From Erythroxylum novogranatense (lineage: Eukaryota; Streptophyta; Magnoliopsida; Malpighiales; Erythroxylaceae): a stretch of 64,000 nucleotides of DNA. Each line of letters opens with the position of its first letter. Position 1 is the first letter of the stretch. Positions 25,496 through 36,076 of this stretch are shown piece by piece. The notes beneath the pieces are model-generated. The model searched no databases. It saw only the letters and a list, made by a program, of their open reading frames with translations, and was not told the DNA's origin. The stretch covers positions 52,865,414-52,929,413 of the forward strand of contig CM057230.1 in NCBI GenBank assembly GCA_029891385.1. The letters run 5' to 3'. The position numbers were made by a program, and so were the translations under genes.

Positions 25496-26560
25496 TTCCC
25501 TCCCTCCTCAAAAGGATTCGTCCTTGAATCAAGACCTACATTATCAAAGGGAGATAAATTAGAAACATTAAAAGTAGCACTAACACTATACTCTTCTGGC
25601 AAATCCACCCTATAGGCATTGTCATTGATGCGTTCAAGCACTTGAAAAGGACCATCCCCTCTAGGATCAAGCTTGGACTTCCTTTGTTTAGGAAATCTCT
25701 CCTTCCTGAAGTGCACCCAAACCCAATCTCCAGGTTCAAACTTCATCTCCCTATGCCCTTGATTGGCTCTTTGAGAATACTTCTTGTTCTTTTCCTCAAT
25801 GTGCTGCCTAGCTTTCTCATGTATTGTTTTAACCAATTCGGCCCTTTGCTGCCCATCTACATTAACAATCTCATTCAAGGGTAAAGGCAACAAATCCAAT
25901 GGAGTTAATGGGTTAAAACCATACACAATCTCAAATGGAGAATAACCTGTAGAAGAATGAATGCTTCTATTATATGCAAACTCAATCAAAGGCAAACAAT
26001 CTTCCCAAGCTTTCAAATTTTACCCACAACAACGCAATAAAGATCCTAAGGTTCTATTAAGCACTTCAGTTTGTCCATCCGTTTGGGGATGACAAGTTGT
26101 AGAAAACAAAAGCTTTGTTCCCAATTTATTCCATAGAACACGCCAAAAGTGACTTAAAACTTAGAATCCTATCTGAAACAATGGTTCTAGGAATGCCATG
26201 CAATCTAACAACATCCCTAAAAACAAATCAGCAATATGTGTAGCATCATCGATTTATGACATGCAATAAAATGAGCCATTTTACTAAATCGATCAACTAC
26301 AACAAAGATGATATCACGTCCTTTCCTAGTCCTAGGCAATCCTAACATAAAATCCATAGATATATCAATCCAAGGACTAATAGGACAGGTAGAGGCGTGT
26401 ACAACCCATGTGGTTGCACCTTGGATTTGGCGTGCCTACATGCTACACAACTAGAGCAAACTCTTTCAACATCCTTTTTCATGTTAGCCAATAAAAATGC
26501 TCCTGTAATATGTTAAGTGTTTTAGCAATACCAAATGTCCCATTAAACCTCCATCATGAG
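25282..26560 (-). pseudogene. Element F integrase and C-terminal tail overlapping the 3' LTR
   Basis: The - strand from 26560 downwards reads as integrase. It has zinc-finger Cys residues near 26440, a core with [17 protein letters not shown] and [12 protein letters not shown] (about 26280-26370), then frame breaks. A 244-codon open frame (26016-25282) holds CLPLIEFAYNRS, FEPGDWVWVHFRKERFP and DGPFQVLERINDNAYRVDLP. No chromodomain follows. Instead the frame passes through the polypurine tract (25496-25515; it encodes PFEEGGND) and about 70 codons into the LTR, with MGPITRSRSNKLKAQF. CRM chromoviruses are known for a pol tail that overlaps the LTR, which suggests that clade. Confidence 0.87.
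25496..25515 (-). other. Element F polypurine tract
   Basis: On the - strand a purine-rich run (TTTTGAGGAGGGAGGGAA) directly precedes the LTR start TGATACAACTC. It doubles as coding sequence for the end of pol. Confidence 0.88.
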
Positions 26561-27990
26561 ACTCCCTAGAAGCATCTCACGATAGAACAAGTAGGAATAC
26601 ATAGTTTATTATCTCTAAACAAATATCCATCATTCCTATAAAACTTTTGAAAAGCAACTTGTTCACATGCATCATACACATTAGCAAAGTCAGAATCTGA
26701 TTTGTACAAATCTTTTATATACTCAAACTCAATCAACTTAGAACTAAGAGAAGAGATTAGAGCATACCTCCTAGACAATGCATCAACGATCACATTTTCT
26801 TTACCTTGCTTGTATTTCACAACATATGGGAATGTCTCTATGAACTCCAACCACTTAGCATGTCTTTTATTTAACTTACCTTGGCCCTTAAGATGCTTCA
26901 AACTCTCATTATCAGTGTGAATCACGAATTCCTTTAGCCATAGATAATGTTGCCAAGTTTGTAGAGCTCTTACCAATGCATATAGCTCCTTGTCATAAGT
27001 GGAATACTTCATTGGAGCACCATTCAACTTCTCACTAAAATAGGCAATGGGACGCCTTCCCTGTAATAAAATAGCACCAATACCTATCCCAGAGGCATCA
27101 CATTCAATCTCAAAAGTAGAAGAAAAATCGTAAACTCAAAATAGGTGCGAACAAAGTTTTCTTTCAAAGTGTTAAAAGCAATTTCCTGCGCCTCCCCACT
27201 TAAATCCTACCTCCTTTTAACAATCTCACCAATGGAGCTACAATGGAACTAAAATCTTCACAAACCTCCTATAGAAACTAGCAAGTCCATGAAAAGATCT
27301 CACCGAGTAACACTTGTAGGTCTCGACCACTCCTAATTGCCTTGACCTTTTCTTGGTCCACCTCAATTCCATTAGAAGAAACAACATAACCAAGAAATAT
27401 GACACGATCCATGCAAAATGTACACTTCTTTAACTTAGCATACAACTTTTCGCCCTAAGTGCATCTAACACAAGCCTAAGATGCTCAATATGCTCATTAA
27501 TGCTTTTGCTATAGATCAATATGTCATCAAAATATACCACAACAAACTTACCAATAAATGACCTCAAAACATGATTCATCAAACGATAAATGTACTAGGA
27601 GCATTAGTTAAGCCAAAAGGTATCACAAGCCACTCATATAAACCATGTTTTGTTTTAAAAGCGCTTTCCATTCATCACCAATTTTCATTCTAATCTGATG
27701 GTAACCACTCATAAGATCAATTTTGGTAAACACACATGCACTATGCAATTCATCAATCATATCATCCAATCTAGGTATAGGATGGCGATACTTTACCGTT
27801 ATCTTGTTATGACTCTGCAATCCACACACATGCGCCAACTCCCATCCTTCTTGGAACCGATATCACCGGTACGCACAAGGACTAAGACTCTCCCGATGTG
27901 TCCCTTTTGTAGCAATTCTTCCACTTACTTTTGGAGTTCCTTAGTTTCTTCAGATTAGCCCTATAAGTTGGTCTATTTGGAATCATGCCT
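26561..27990 (-). pseudogene. Element F reverse transcriptase and RNase H
   Basis: Reverse transcriptase traces lie at 27623-27838 ([20 protein letters not shown], then [16 protein letters not shown]). The YxDD-like region follows in other frames near 27510-27550, read as DDILIYS-type sequence on the - strand. RNase H is at 26566-27027 ([21 protein letters not shown], then [13 protein letters not shown] and [10 protein letters not shown]). Several single-base indels and stops separate the pieces, so this copy cannot make an active enzyme. Confidence 0.88.
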
Positions 27991-28559
27991 GTGCATGAAG
28001 TCAATATGATGTTCTATTCCTCTAATAGCGGCAATTCCTTAGGCAACTCCTCGTGAAAACATCTCCATACTCCTGCAAAGAGAAACAACACTACTAGGCA
28101 AACAAGGGTCAAGGTCGATTCATTAAAATAAGCTTGCTTGCATAAAAGTACAAACAAACATCTCCTTTCCACACAAGCAACCCTTACATCTCTCATTTTT
28201 GCATAGAAGTTTTGTTTCTTTCTAGCCTCTCTCTCATTTGGGCCTTTTAATTGAATTTCTTTTGAGGCCTCTTTCCCCACTTTTCTTCTCTCACTCTCGG
28301 CCTCACTTTCTCTTTTTCTTTGATTTAGATTTCATGCCTTTGCAAGGTTCTCAACCTTCCCCTCAATTTTTGTATTGTCATGCTTTTCTTGAAGTTTTTT
28401 TGTCCTGTCTTTGTTGCATTCCCTCCATACTCCTTTTTAATTGCATTTGGTCCTCATATACCTCTTTTGGTGCCAATGGAGCAAGAGCAAATTTTTGATC
28501 TCCCATAGTAAATGAATACCTATTCTTAAAACCATCATGTAACACTCTTCTATCATATT

Positions 28560-28850
28560 GCCAAGGTCAACCGAGCAATAAATGACAAGCATGCATAGGT
28601 ACAACATCACAAAGTACTTGATCAGAATACTTTCCAATGGAGAAAGATACAAGGACTTGTTTATTTACCTTGATTTCCCCTATGTCATTCAACCATTGTA
28701 GTCTATACGGCCTAGGGTGTTTCAAGCACTCCAACCCGAGTTTTTCTACCATCAATGTACTAGCCACATTAGTGCAGCTTCCCCATCAATGATCATGCTA
28801 CAAATCTTCTCATTCACTAGGCATCCGAATGAAAATATTTTCCTTTGCTC
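28560..28850 (-). pseudogene. Element F protease remnant
   Basis: Between the zinc knuckle and RT the - strand reads IIDGEA near 28795-28812, where the family has an IDxGA active site. After a frameshift near 28760 come VEKLGLECLKHPRPYRLQWL and VPMHACHLLLGRPW, the normal closing part of plant gypsy proteases. Frame change and active-site difference mark it as dead. Confidence 0.8.
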
Positions 28851-30161
28851 AATTCCATCTTCCTTCACTTGAGCATTCAAAACTCGCTTAGTAACAAGTA
28901 ATTCACCCCTAGGTGCATCCTCAACTTCCACATCGTAACAATCTTCCAACTCAGGCATGGAAGTCAAATCATCTTCTTCCTCCTTAGACATAACTTCTCC
29001 TCCTCTCACAAACATTGTTTTCTTGTTTGGGCATTGAGAAGCAATATGACCAACACCAAGACATTTAAAGCATTTAATAGTCCTATGCTTTTCAGAATTG
29101 GAACTAGAAGAACTTGGAGTTTTAAAAGTACCTTTTGGATCTGCCTTGTTCTTCTCTTCCTTTAGCTTGTCTTTGTCCTTCTCATTTTTTTTGGACCATT
29201 TCGAGTTCCAATTTGTAGTAGAGCTTGGGTAAGAAGCCTTGTTGGAGCTTTTGTACTTAAGTTGCCTCTCCACCTTCATGGCCATATTCACCATCTCCTC
29301 TAACTCCACATAATGGTGCAATTCAATAACATTGGCAATGTCTTTGTTCAAACCAACCAAGAAACGTGCCTTGGTGGCTTCTCTTTCTTCTTCTACATTA
29401 GCCCTAATCATGGCTATCTCCATCTCCTTATGGTACTCTTCTACACTTTTGGTGCCTTGTCTCAAGGTTTGGAGCCTTTGATGGAGCTCCCTATAGAAGT
29501 AACTAGGCACAAACCTCTTCTTCATGACCCTCTTCATTTCAGCCCAAGTATCAATAGTATCCTCTCCATTCCTTCTTTGTTCAAAACAAGTCGATCCCAC
29601 CAAATAAGTGCATAATCATGAAATTCCACTGCAGAAGCTTCACCTTCTTCTCCTCGTAATAGTTATGGCATTCAAAATCATCTCCACCTTTCTTTCCCAT
29701 TCTAAGAAAGCTTCGGATCATTCTTACCTTGAAAGATGGTATTTTCATCTTTATACTGCCCAAGTTTCTATCCACACGCCGACCTGCCTTCTCCCTTGCA
29801 TTGTCTCTACCTCTATAACCTCTTCCTCTTCCTCTATCATTCATCGTCCCCTCTTCCACCAAATCCGCCCTATTCCAATCTTTTCTTCTTCCCCATCATC
29901 ATATTCATCTTCATACTCATAGCGTACAGGAGTTGGCTCCCTAGCATTTTGCCTCCTTGTTGCACCATTAGATGAAGCCTCTCGTTGTAAATTCCTAATG
30001 GCTTGATCTTGTCTATCAAATTTATCACTGACATCCCTAAACATGTTCTCAATCCTTTGGAATTGATGTTGTATAGCCTCCAAAGTAAAGAATGTGTGTT
30101 GATCAGCCTCACTATTCTTTTCATCCTTGTCACTACCTTTACTATCCTTTGAATTGGTCAT
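28851..30161 (-). pseudogene. Element F gag
   Basis: Starts at an ATG complementary to 30159-30161 (MTNSKDSKGSDKDEKN). The N-terminal part is charged with a coiled-coil-like stretch (HQFQRIENMFRDVSDKFDRQ). The central capsid-like domain lies in a second frame (29603-28752: TWAEMKRVMKKRFVPSYF, then EYHKEMEIAMIRANV). A CCHC zinc knuckle CFKCLGVGHIASQCP lies near 29030-29080. At least one frameshift near 29600-29850 separates the N-terminal part from the capsid. Confidence 0.88.
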
Positions 30162-31102
30162 GATGTAAAACCTGCAAAACACGTTAGAATAGCTCCTCAC
30201 ACACTCCCTCACGTGTTTCTCTCTAAATCAGATTGATACCCTCGTGTTTCACTCAAGAAGATGGCTTTTACCCTCAAATGAGCTTACACTCTTGCTTTTT
30301 ACCACTTTAGATTCTAGACGCTTTTTCTTGTCCGGATCAATCACTACCAACCAAATAAGCACAACAGCAAACGTAATTCAAAAGGAAAGCAACGAATACC
30401 TAAATAAAGGAAGAAAACACAAAGCTAGATGCAATTTAATGTAAAGAAAACAATGAAGACGAAAATAAACACATACTAGATGGAGAAAACGATGTGAACG
30501 ATTTTTGGTGCCAATTGAGCAATATGAAACAAGATTACTCAATTCAAGTGTAATGGAAACAAAAGGACAAAAACAAAAAAAACAACCAAAGAGTTGAAGA
30601 AAAGACGAAACTAGGAATTAAACTCAACCCTAAACCCAAATTAACAAGAACATTCCAATCGCCCCAATTACTCAAGAACTTAAAGATAAGCAATTATATC
30701 AAAGACACACGCTTTGAGCGAAAACGAAATCTTGAAACAAGAAAGTGTTTCTTGGTGCAAGAAAACAAGTCTTGATGAGTTTCTTGAATGAAGGATGTGT
30801 TCTTGATGAATCTTGAATAATAAAGAAACGAAATTAAAGAATTCTTGAATGATCAGATTCGTTCTTGATGAATCTTGCAAGCAAATCAACTCAAACTCAC
30901 AAAGATTCACAATCTTGATTTTCTTTTTTTCTTTTTTCTTTTTTTAACTTCTTTCTTTCTTTCTTTCTTTTCTTTTCTTTCTTTTCTTTCTTTCTTTCTT
31001 CTTTTTTTTGAATTTTAATGATGAACTAACTATAATAATCAAGAACAAACAGAAAATTAAAGATAAAGATTGAATTTAAAACCTAGGCTCTAATACTAAA
31101 GA
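30162..31102 (-). other. Element F leader with primer site and pyrimidine repeat
   Basis: Untranslated leader between 5' LTR and gag. The primer site is GCTCTAATACTA (31087-31098 on +), two mismatches from the initiator-Met consensus and four bases from the LTR. Next to it, 30920-31009 is a long pyrimidine stretch dominated by CTTT units, a microsatellite, purine-rich on the sense strand of the element. Confidence 0.82.
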
Positions 31103-32004
31103 TGATACGGCAACAACCTAGAATCAAAGTCTAGATCACCTCCGTTTCAATGATTGTTCCCAAATCTAAATTCAATTAATCTAACAAGACCCTTCACCCC
31201 CAAAACAGCAAGGAATTGGTAACAAAGAGTATAAGATTGTAGGAATTGAATTAACGCCACAAGTTAGAACTTACTTGATAAGTTGAATCAATCCTTAAGG
31301 TAAAACAAGCAAGAATCTCAATTCTCTCAAGAATGCTTTCTAATTTTATTGATCTCTAAACTCGTGTTCATGGCTAAAGCAAGGGTTTAAATACCCTTTG
31401 CAATGTAAACCCTAACAAAGATAACCTAAAAATCCTAAAGAAAGCCCAAAATATCAAAAAGGCCTTCTTGAAACAAATCTGCGCAAGAATAAATCCCACA
31501 TAGATTTGGGCTTCAAAACTAATTAAAATTGACTAGTCCTTGTTCAAAATAGGATAAGAAAACTACAAAATAGAAGACTAACTTAAGAGGGGCGAATTGG
31601 GCTTTTAAACTAGGCCCACAAGCTTGGTTCCTTAAAATAAAACATGCACATGATTTTTTTAATAAGGCACATGCACACTTAATGCAAACCAGCCCATGAA
31701 AAAGCCTAAAAGAAGTCCACATGCCCTTTATAAGATAAAATAAGCCCAAGCCCATTGATTAGACTTGTTCTTGTGAAAATTGGCTAAGTGTTAGCCCTCT
31801 TGATTTGATGCCTCCAATGTGCACACATACTTAGGTGTCTTCCTAAGCTTTTCCCCAAGCTTGATCAACAAAACTTCTTGAAGTTCTTGTGAAACAAAAG
31901 CTTGTACATAAATCTGAAATTGTGCTTTAAGCTTGTTGGAGCGTGACCTTGTAATTGGACCCATTGGCATCCTCAAGTCTCCATTACCTTGGTGAGTTGT
32001 ATCA
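31103..32004 (-). mobile_element. Element F, 5' LTR (902 bp)
   Basis: Begins TGATACGGCAAC and ends GTTGTATCA on +, followed by the TTTTC target duplication at 32005-32009. It matches 24598-25495 with few differences, so F is a fairly young insertion compared with its neighbours. The 61-codon frame at 31791-31976 is the LTR copy of the pol tail, not a gene. Confidence 0.94.
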
Positions 32005-32009
32005 TTTTC

Positions 32010-32065
32010 TTTAAATAAACTTCAACTTTTGCAAATCTTTAAATAAATGATAATAAAGAAATAAA

Positions 32066-32106
<41 letters not shown>

Positions 32107-32435
32107 TATTATTCTTATTATTATTAATTTTATATTATATTCAATCCTAGTTTAAATTATTAGATTTATTATATATTAATAAGCATTATTAATGCATTTT
32201 TATTTTAGCAAAGTATTTTATTTTATACTATTTTTTACTTATTCTTATAATTTTTACTTATAGTTTATTATATAACGATTTTATAACAGCTTAATACCGG
32301 TTGAACTTTAAAACCTTTAACCTTTTCTTTGACCGGTTCAATGTTCAGTTCAATTTTTAAAACATTACATAAAGGTATCCAGCTAATGTATATAACAAGC
32401 TGAGTATGAATAAATTTTTTGAGTGGTTTTCTACA
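32010..32435 (+). mobile_element. AT-rich flank, probably the 5' LTR end of copia element E
   Basis: Ends CTACA immediately before the primer site of element E, so at least the right part should be the E 5' LTR. Its left border cannot be set because the E 3' LTR is missing. A (TTA)n microsatellite with a few interruptions covers 32066-32126. A TATATAAC near 32389 could be a TATA-like element. Confidence 0.6.
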
Positions 32436-34347
32436 TGGTATCAGAGTAGGAAAGAACTTTGTGAAATTTTTCTTGCATCACAACTATGTTTCCTTAAATT
32501 CATAGTTGAAATCAACATTCAACACTAATGGATGAGGATGTCAAGGGATCAAATTTCATACTTGAGAGAGAAGGAGCAAGTGATGATGGAAATCCAATTC
32601 AACTTTAAGGATCTAATCATCCAGGAATGATATCATAACTTAGCTAAATGGAAGCAACTATTTGTCAAGGATCAGATTCATGAAGACAGGGGTAGGAGCA
32701 AACTGAAGCTTAGTTTTATCAATGGAAGATGTGTGAAGTCACATGATGATTTCCCATATTTTGAGCATTGGTGTAGAGTGGATGGCATGGTACCTTCTTG
32801 GATCTTGAATTCAATCTCTAAGGATATTATTGAAACATTCTTATATATAACATCTATAAAAGAGTTTGGGAGGAATTGGAGGAAAGATATAGAGAATGTA
32901 ATTGACCATTGTTATACTATATTTAAAGGGAGATAAGCTTGATATCTTAAGGAAATTTATTTGTAGCTAAATATTTTACAAAATTAACGAAATTGTAGGA
33001 TGAATTAACTTGTTTAATGTCACTTCCTCAGTGTAAATGTGGAGTGGGGAAGCAATTTACAAAACTTGAATATAAAAACAAGCTAATGCAATTACTAATT
33101 GGCCTAAATGAAAATTACGATAATGTGAGGAATCAAATCTTGATTATGGATTCATTACGTAATGTAAACAAGGCATATTCAATGGTGTTAAGAGTTGAAA
33201 AATAGAAGGAAGTAAGCATAAGTTTTACAGATATAGTTGAAAATGCAATGACTATTAGAGAATAAGGAGGTAAGAAAAAGGGAATAGGGGCAAGAAAAGG
33301 TACAACAAAGAGGAATGAGTTTGTTGATAAGCCAAAACTACATTGTCAATATTACAACATAGACAAGCATACAAAAGATACTTGTTTCAAACTTCATGGG
33401 TATCTAGAGTGGTTTATGGAATTAAAAGAAAAGAAAAACAAAGAAGGAAAGAAATCATTTTTGAATTTGATTAATGTAGTAGATGAAGTAAGTAAAACAA
33501 CTTAAAAAAGGGACAAGAAATCAAATATTTCAATCATGACATAATAAGAGATTGACAATTTCATAACAAAAGGGAAAGTAGGAACTGAAAACATGCAGTA
33601 AATTTCTCACACTTTGAAAATTTTATAGGTATAGCTCTTAATCATATTCTTGGTTCACCTAAATTAATTGAAATTGGTTATTGGATAGTTGACACAAGAG
33701 CTTCAAATCACATGTGTATAGATCTAAAATTGATGAAGAACCTCTCTTTTGTGAATGATTTTACACATGTACATTTACCTGGTGGATCCATTAAGCTTGT
33801 TAATCATATATGTGATGTTTAACTTAAACTTGATTAATTGCTTACACATACCTTCTTTCAAATCAATCTTTTGTCTATTAACAAGCTCAACATTATGGCT
33901 CATATGAAGTTAAATTTCCATTCTTTTTAATATAGGACCTAATTTCTGATGAAGTGCTTATAGTAGGAAAAGTGATAAGATGATTGTATATCCTAGATTT
34001 TAGCTCTTATCATTACATAGTATACCTCAAAATTGTATCCAAGCCTCTATGTTAACTCTGTAAATATGATTGGTCCTTGGAATCAATGGTTGGAATATCC
34101 TTTTATAAATGTATTAAAGCATTTGAATGGAATAAAGGATCCTTTTACTAAAAAAAACCTGTGTGATGTCTGTCATTTATCTAAAGAGAGTAGATAACCT
34201 TTTTAACCCAAGTCTATCCATTCAATTGCATGTTTTGAACTTATTCATGTTGATTTATGGGGTCCTTACAAACATGCTTAAACTAATAGAAACGATTATT
34301 GCTTAACTATCTTAAGTTATTTTAGTAGAAACATATTGACTTTTTTG
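32436..34347 (+). pseudogene. Copia element E, 5' half: primer site, gag, protease, start of integrase
   Basis: TGGTATCAGAG at 32436-32446 is the primer site. Gag traces include KLSFINGRCV and SWILNSISKDI (32700-32830), then LMQLLIGLNENYDNVRNQIL (33085-33145). A zinc-knuckle-like CQYYNIDKHTKDTCFKLHG lies near 33340-33400, and a protease-like WIVDTRASNHM near 33685, with TRA where an active enzyme has TGA. The pre-integrase CDVCHL segment and HVDLWGPY follow at 34160-34270. It stops where element D entered; TTTTG at 34343-34347 is the left target duplication. Ty1/copia domain order (protease, integrase, RT) is supported by the right half. Confidence 0.85.
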
Positions 34348-34593
34348 TGTTAGAAAGTTAAACTATTTATTCTTCTAAAAGATTTGATATAGTTGTAAAT
34401 AACTTATTAATAGCTAGGATTTTGATTTACTACTTTAGGCTAATTATAGTTGTTCCTTAATTTAGGTTGATTATAATTTCCTTAGTCAATGAATGATGTG
34501 CAAGAAGAGTTTTATAAAATAGGACAAATGATTTTGTATATATTAGTGAATTTATGAATGGAGAAATAAGAGAAGAGTTTCAATTTTTGTTCA
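34348..34593 (+). mobile_element. Copia element D, 5' LTR (246 bp)
   Basis: Begins TGTTAGAAAG and ends TTCA before a degenerate primer site, CGGTATTAGAGCC (34594-34606). Much of it matches 47036-47251. The short LTR and the PR-IN-RT order of the interior are normal for Ty1/copia. Differences from the 3' LTR are numerous, so the insertion is old. Confidence 0.88.
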
Positions 34594-36076
34594 CGGTATT
34601 AGAGCCTTTCTACGACAATTTCAGCCAAAAAACCTTGTTCTAAATCTTAGGTACTAGTTTTCAAACTTCTTTCAATTCTTTTTCACTTAATTCTATGTTG
34701 GATATCTTATAATGTTGTATTCATCTAAGTTTCAATATTTTATTATTAGTACCAATAATGGGATTGAGACATTAGTTTAGTTAAAAGAACTATAGAGTAT
34801 GTAATCTTCTTATAGGCTCAATGACCGAATTATCTTCAATAATCTCAAGTGGTTAAAATCGTTCTCAAAGGAAAGCGTAAATGGAGCCATCTTATGAGAG
34901 TTGGACCTTTCATTGAAGATGCCACATTTGTAAAATAGGATAAAGAAGTTTCCATGATCATACAATAGTTGTTGAACTCTATGACACCTGAAGTGATCCA
35001 AACTTATATATTTTTAACTATTGCAAAAGAAATTTGGGAAACCATTCGTCAAAAACCATTAAATGTAAGATTTTAAAATAATTGATAAGATCCGAATCAA
35101 ATTAACATCACAAAGCAAGGTAACCTTTCAGTCACTGGGTACTATAGCACTACGAAAAACTTATGGCTTAAATTGGATTACTATTAAAAATTTTAAAATG
35201 AAGTGTGGAGAAGATGTTGTAATATTGTGAAAGTTTGTAGGAAGAGAGAGAATCTTTGAATTTCTTGTAGGCCTCGATTTTGATTATGTTCAAGTTGAAG
35301 TTCTCGAGAAAGAAGTTCTCCATATCTTGGGGCTTTTTTTTCTATAATACGGGTTGAGAAGATTTGCCAAGGAGTGATGATTGACAATCTAGTAAATAAA
35401 GGATCAACTATGAAATCCATAAAAGATGGATTTAGTACCGACGCCAATAAAAGGAAGAGGCAACCAAACTGAGAAGGGGTCTGATGGACTTATTGCAAGA
35501 AGGTATGTCACACCAAGGATACTTGCTAGAAACTTCATGGAAACCCTTATAATGTTAGGGAAAGGGAGGTAATCATGGTGGATAGTCTAGAGAACAAATG
35601 AATATGACAAATGTTGAAGTTGTTCTTAGTGAACAACCATATCAAGATGATTTGCCAACTTTTAGGGGATAGATATAAAAGTTGAAATCCATGTGAAAAT
35701 CAACTAAGAATCTTGAAAGCTCTTGCTCTTTGGCTCATTCAGGTAAGTCCTCTAATTCTTATGCTCTTAATGCCTCTTTTCCTGTCCAAAATAGTACTTG
35801 GATTATAGATTTGGATGCTACCAATCATATGGTTTTCTCACATCAACCTTTTACCTTATATAAACTTTGTCCTAGTAACAAAAAAATAAAAATTGTAGAT
35901 GAAACCTTTACTATTATTGCAAGTCAAGGAACTATTCCTCTTACTTCCACAGTTATGTTAAAAGATGTCCTACATGTTCCTAAATTAGCTATCAATCTTT
36001 TGTCCATAAAACAAATTACTTGTGACTTGAATTGCAAAATGATTTTCTAGGCCACACATTATATCTTGAAGGATTT
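34594..36076 (+). pseudogene. Copia element D, gag and protease, part 1
   Basis: After the primer site, 34640-35560 carries a broken copia Gag (for example FLVGLDFDYVQVEVLEKEVL near 35255-35320, matching the family's FLxGLxxxYxxxR region). Frame 35730-36050 is the protease: WIIDLDATNHM (catalytic region; the family has DSGA, here DLDA), then VLHVPKLAINLLSIKQIT. It is cut by element C at 36077. GATTT at 36072-36076 is the left copy of the C target duplication, and the D reading resumes at 44070. Confidence 0.87.

Noticed and set aside
29313..29975. Open frames on + inside element F (100, 104 and 79 codons)
   Set aside because: They are antisense shadows of the gag gene on the - strand.
32066..32126. 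Structured or coding role of the TTA array
   Set aside because: A plain AT-rich trinucleotide microsatellite with a few interruptions; no further signal.
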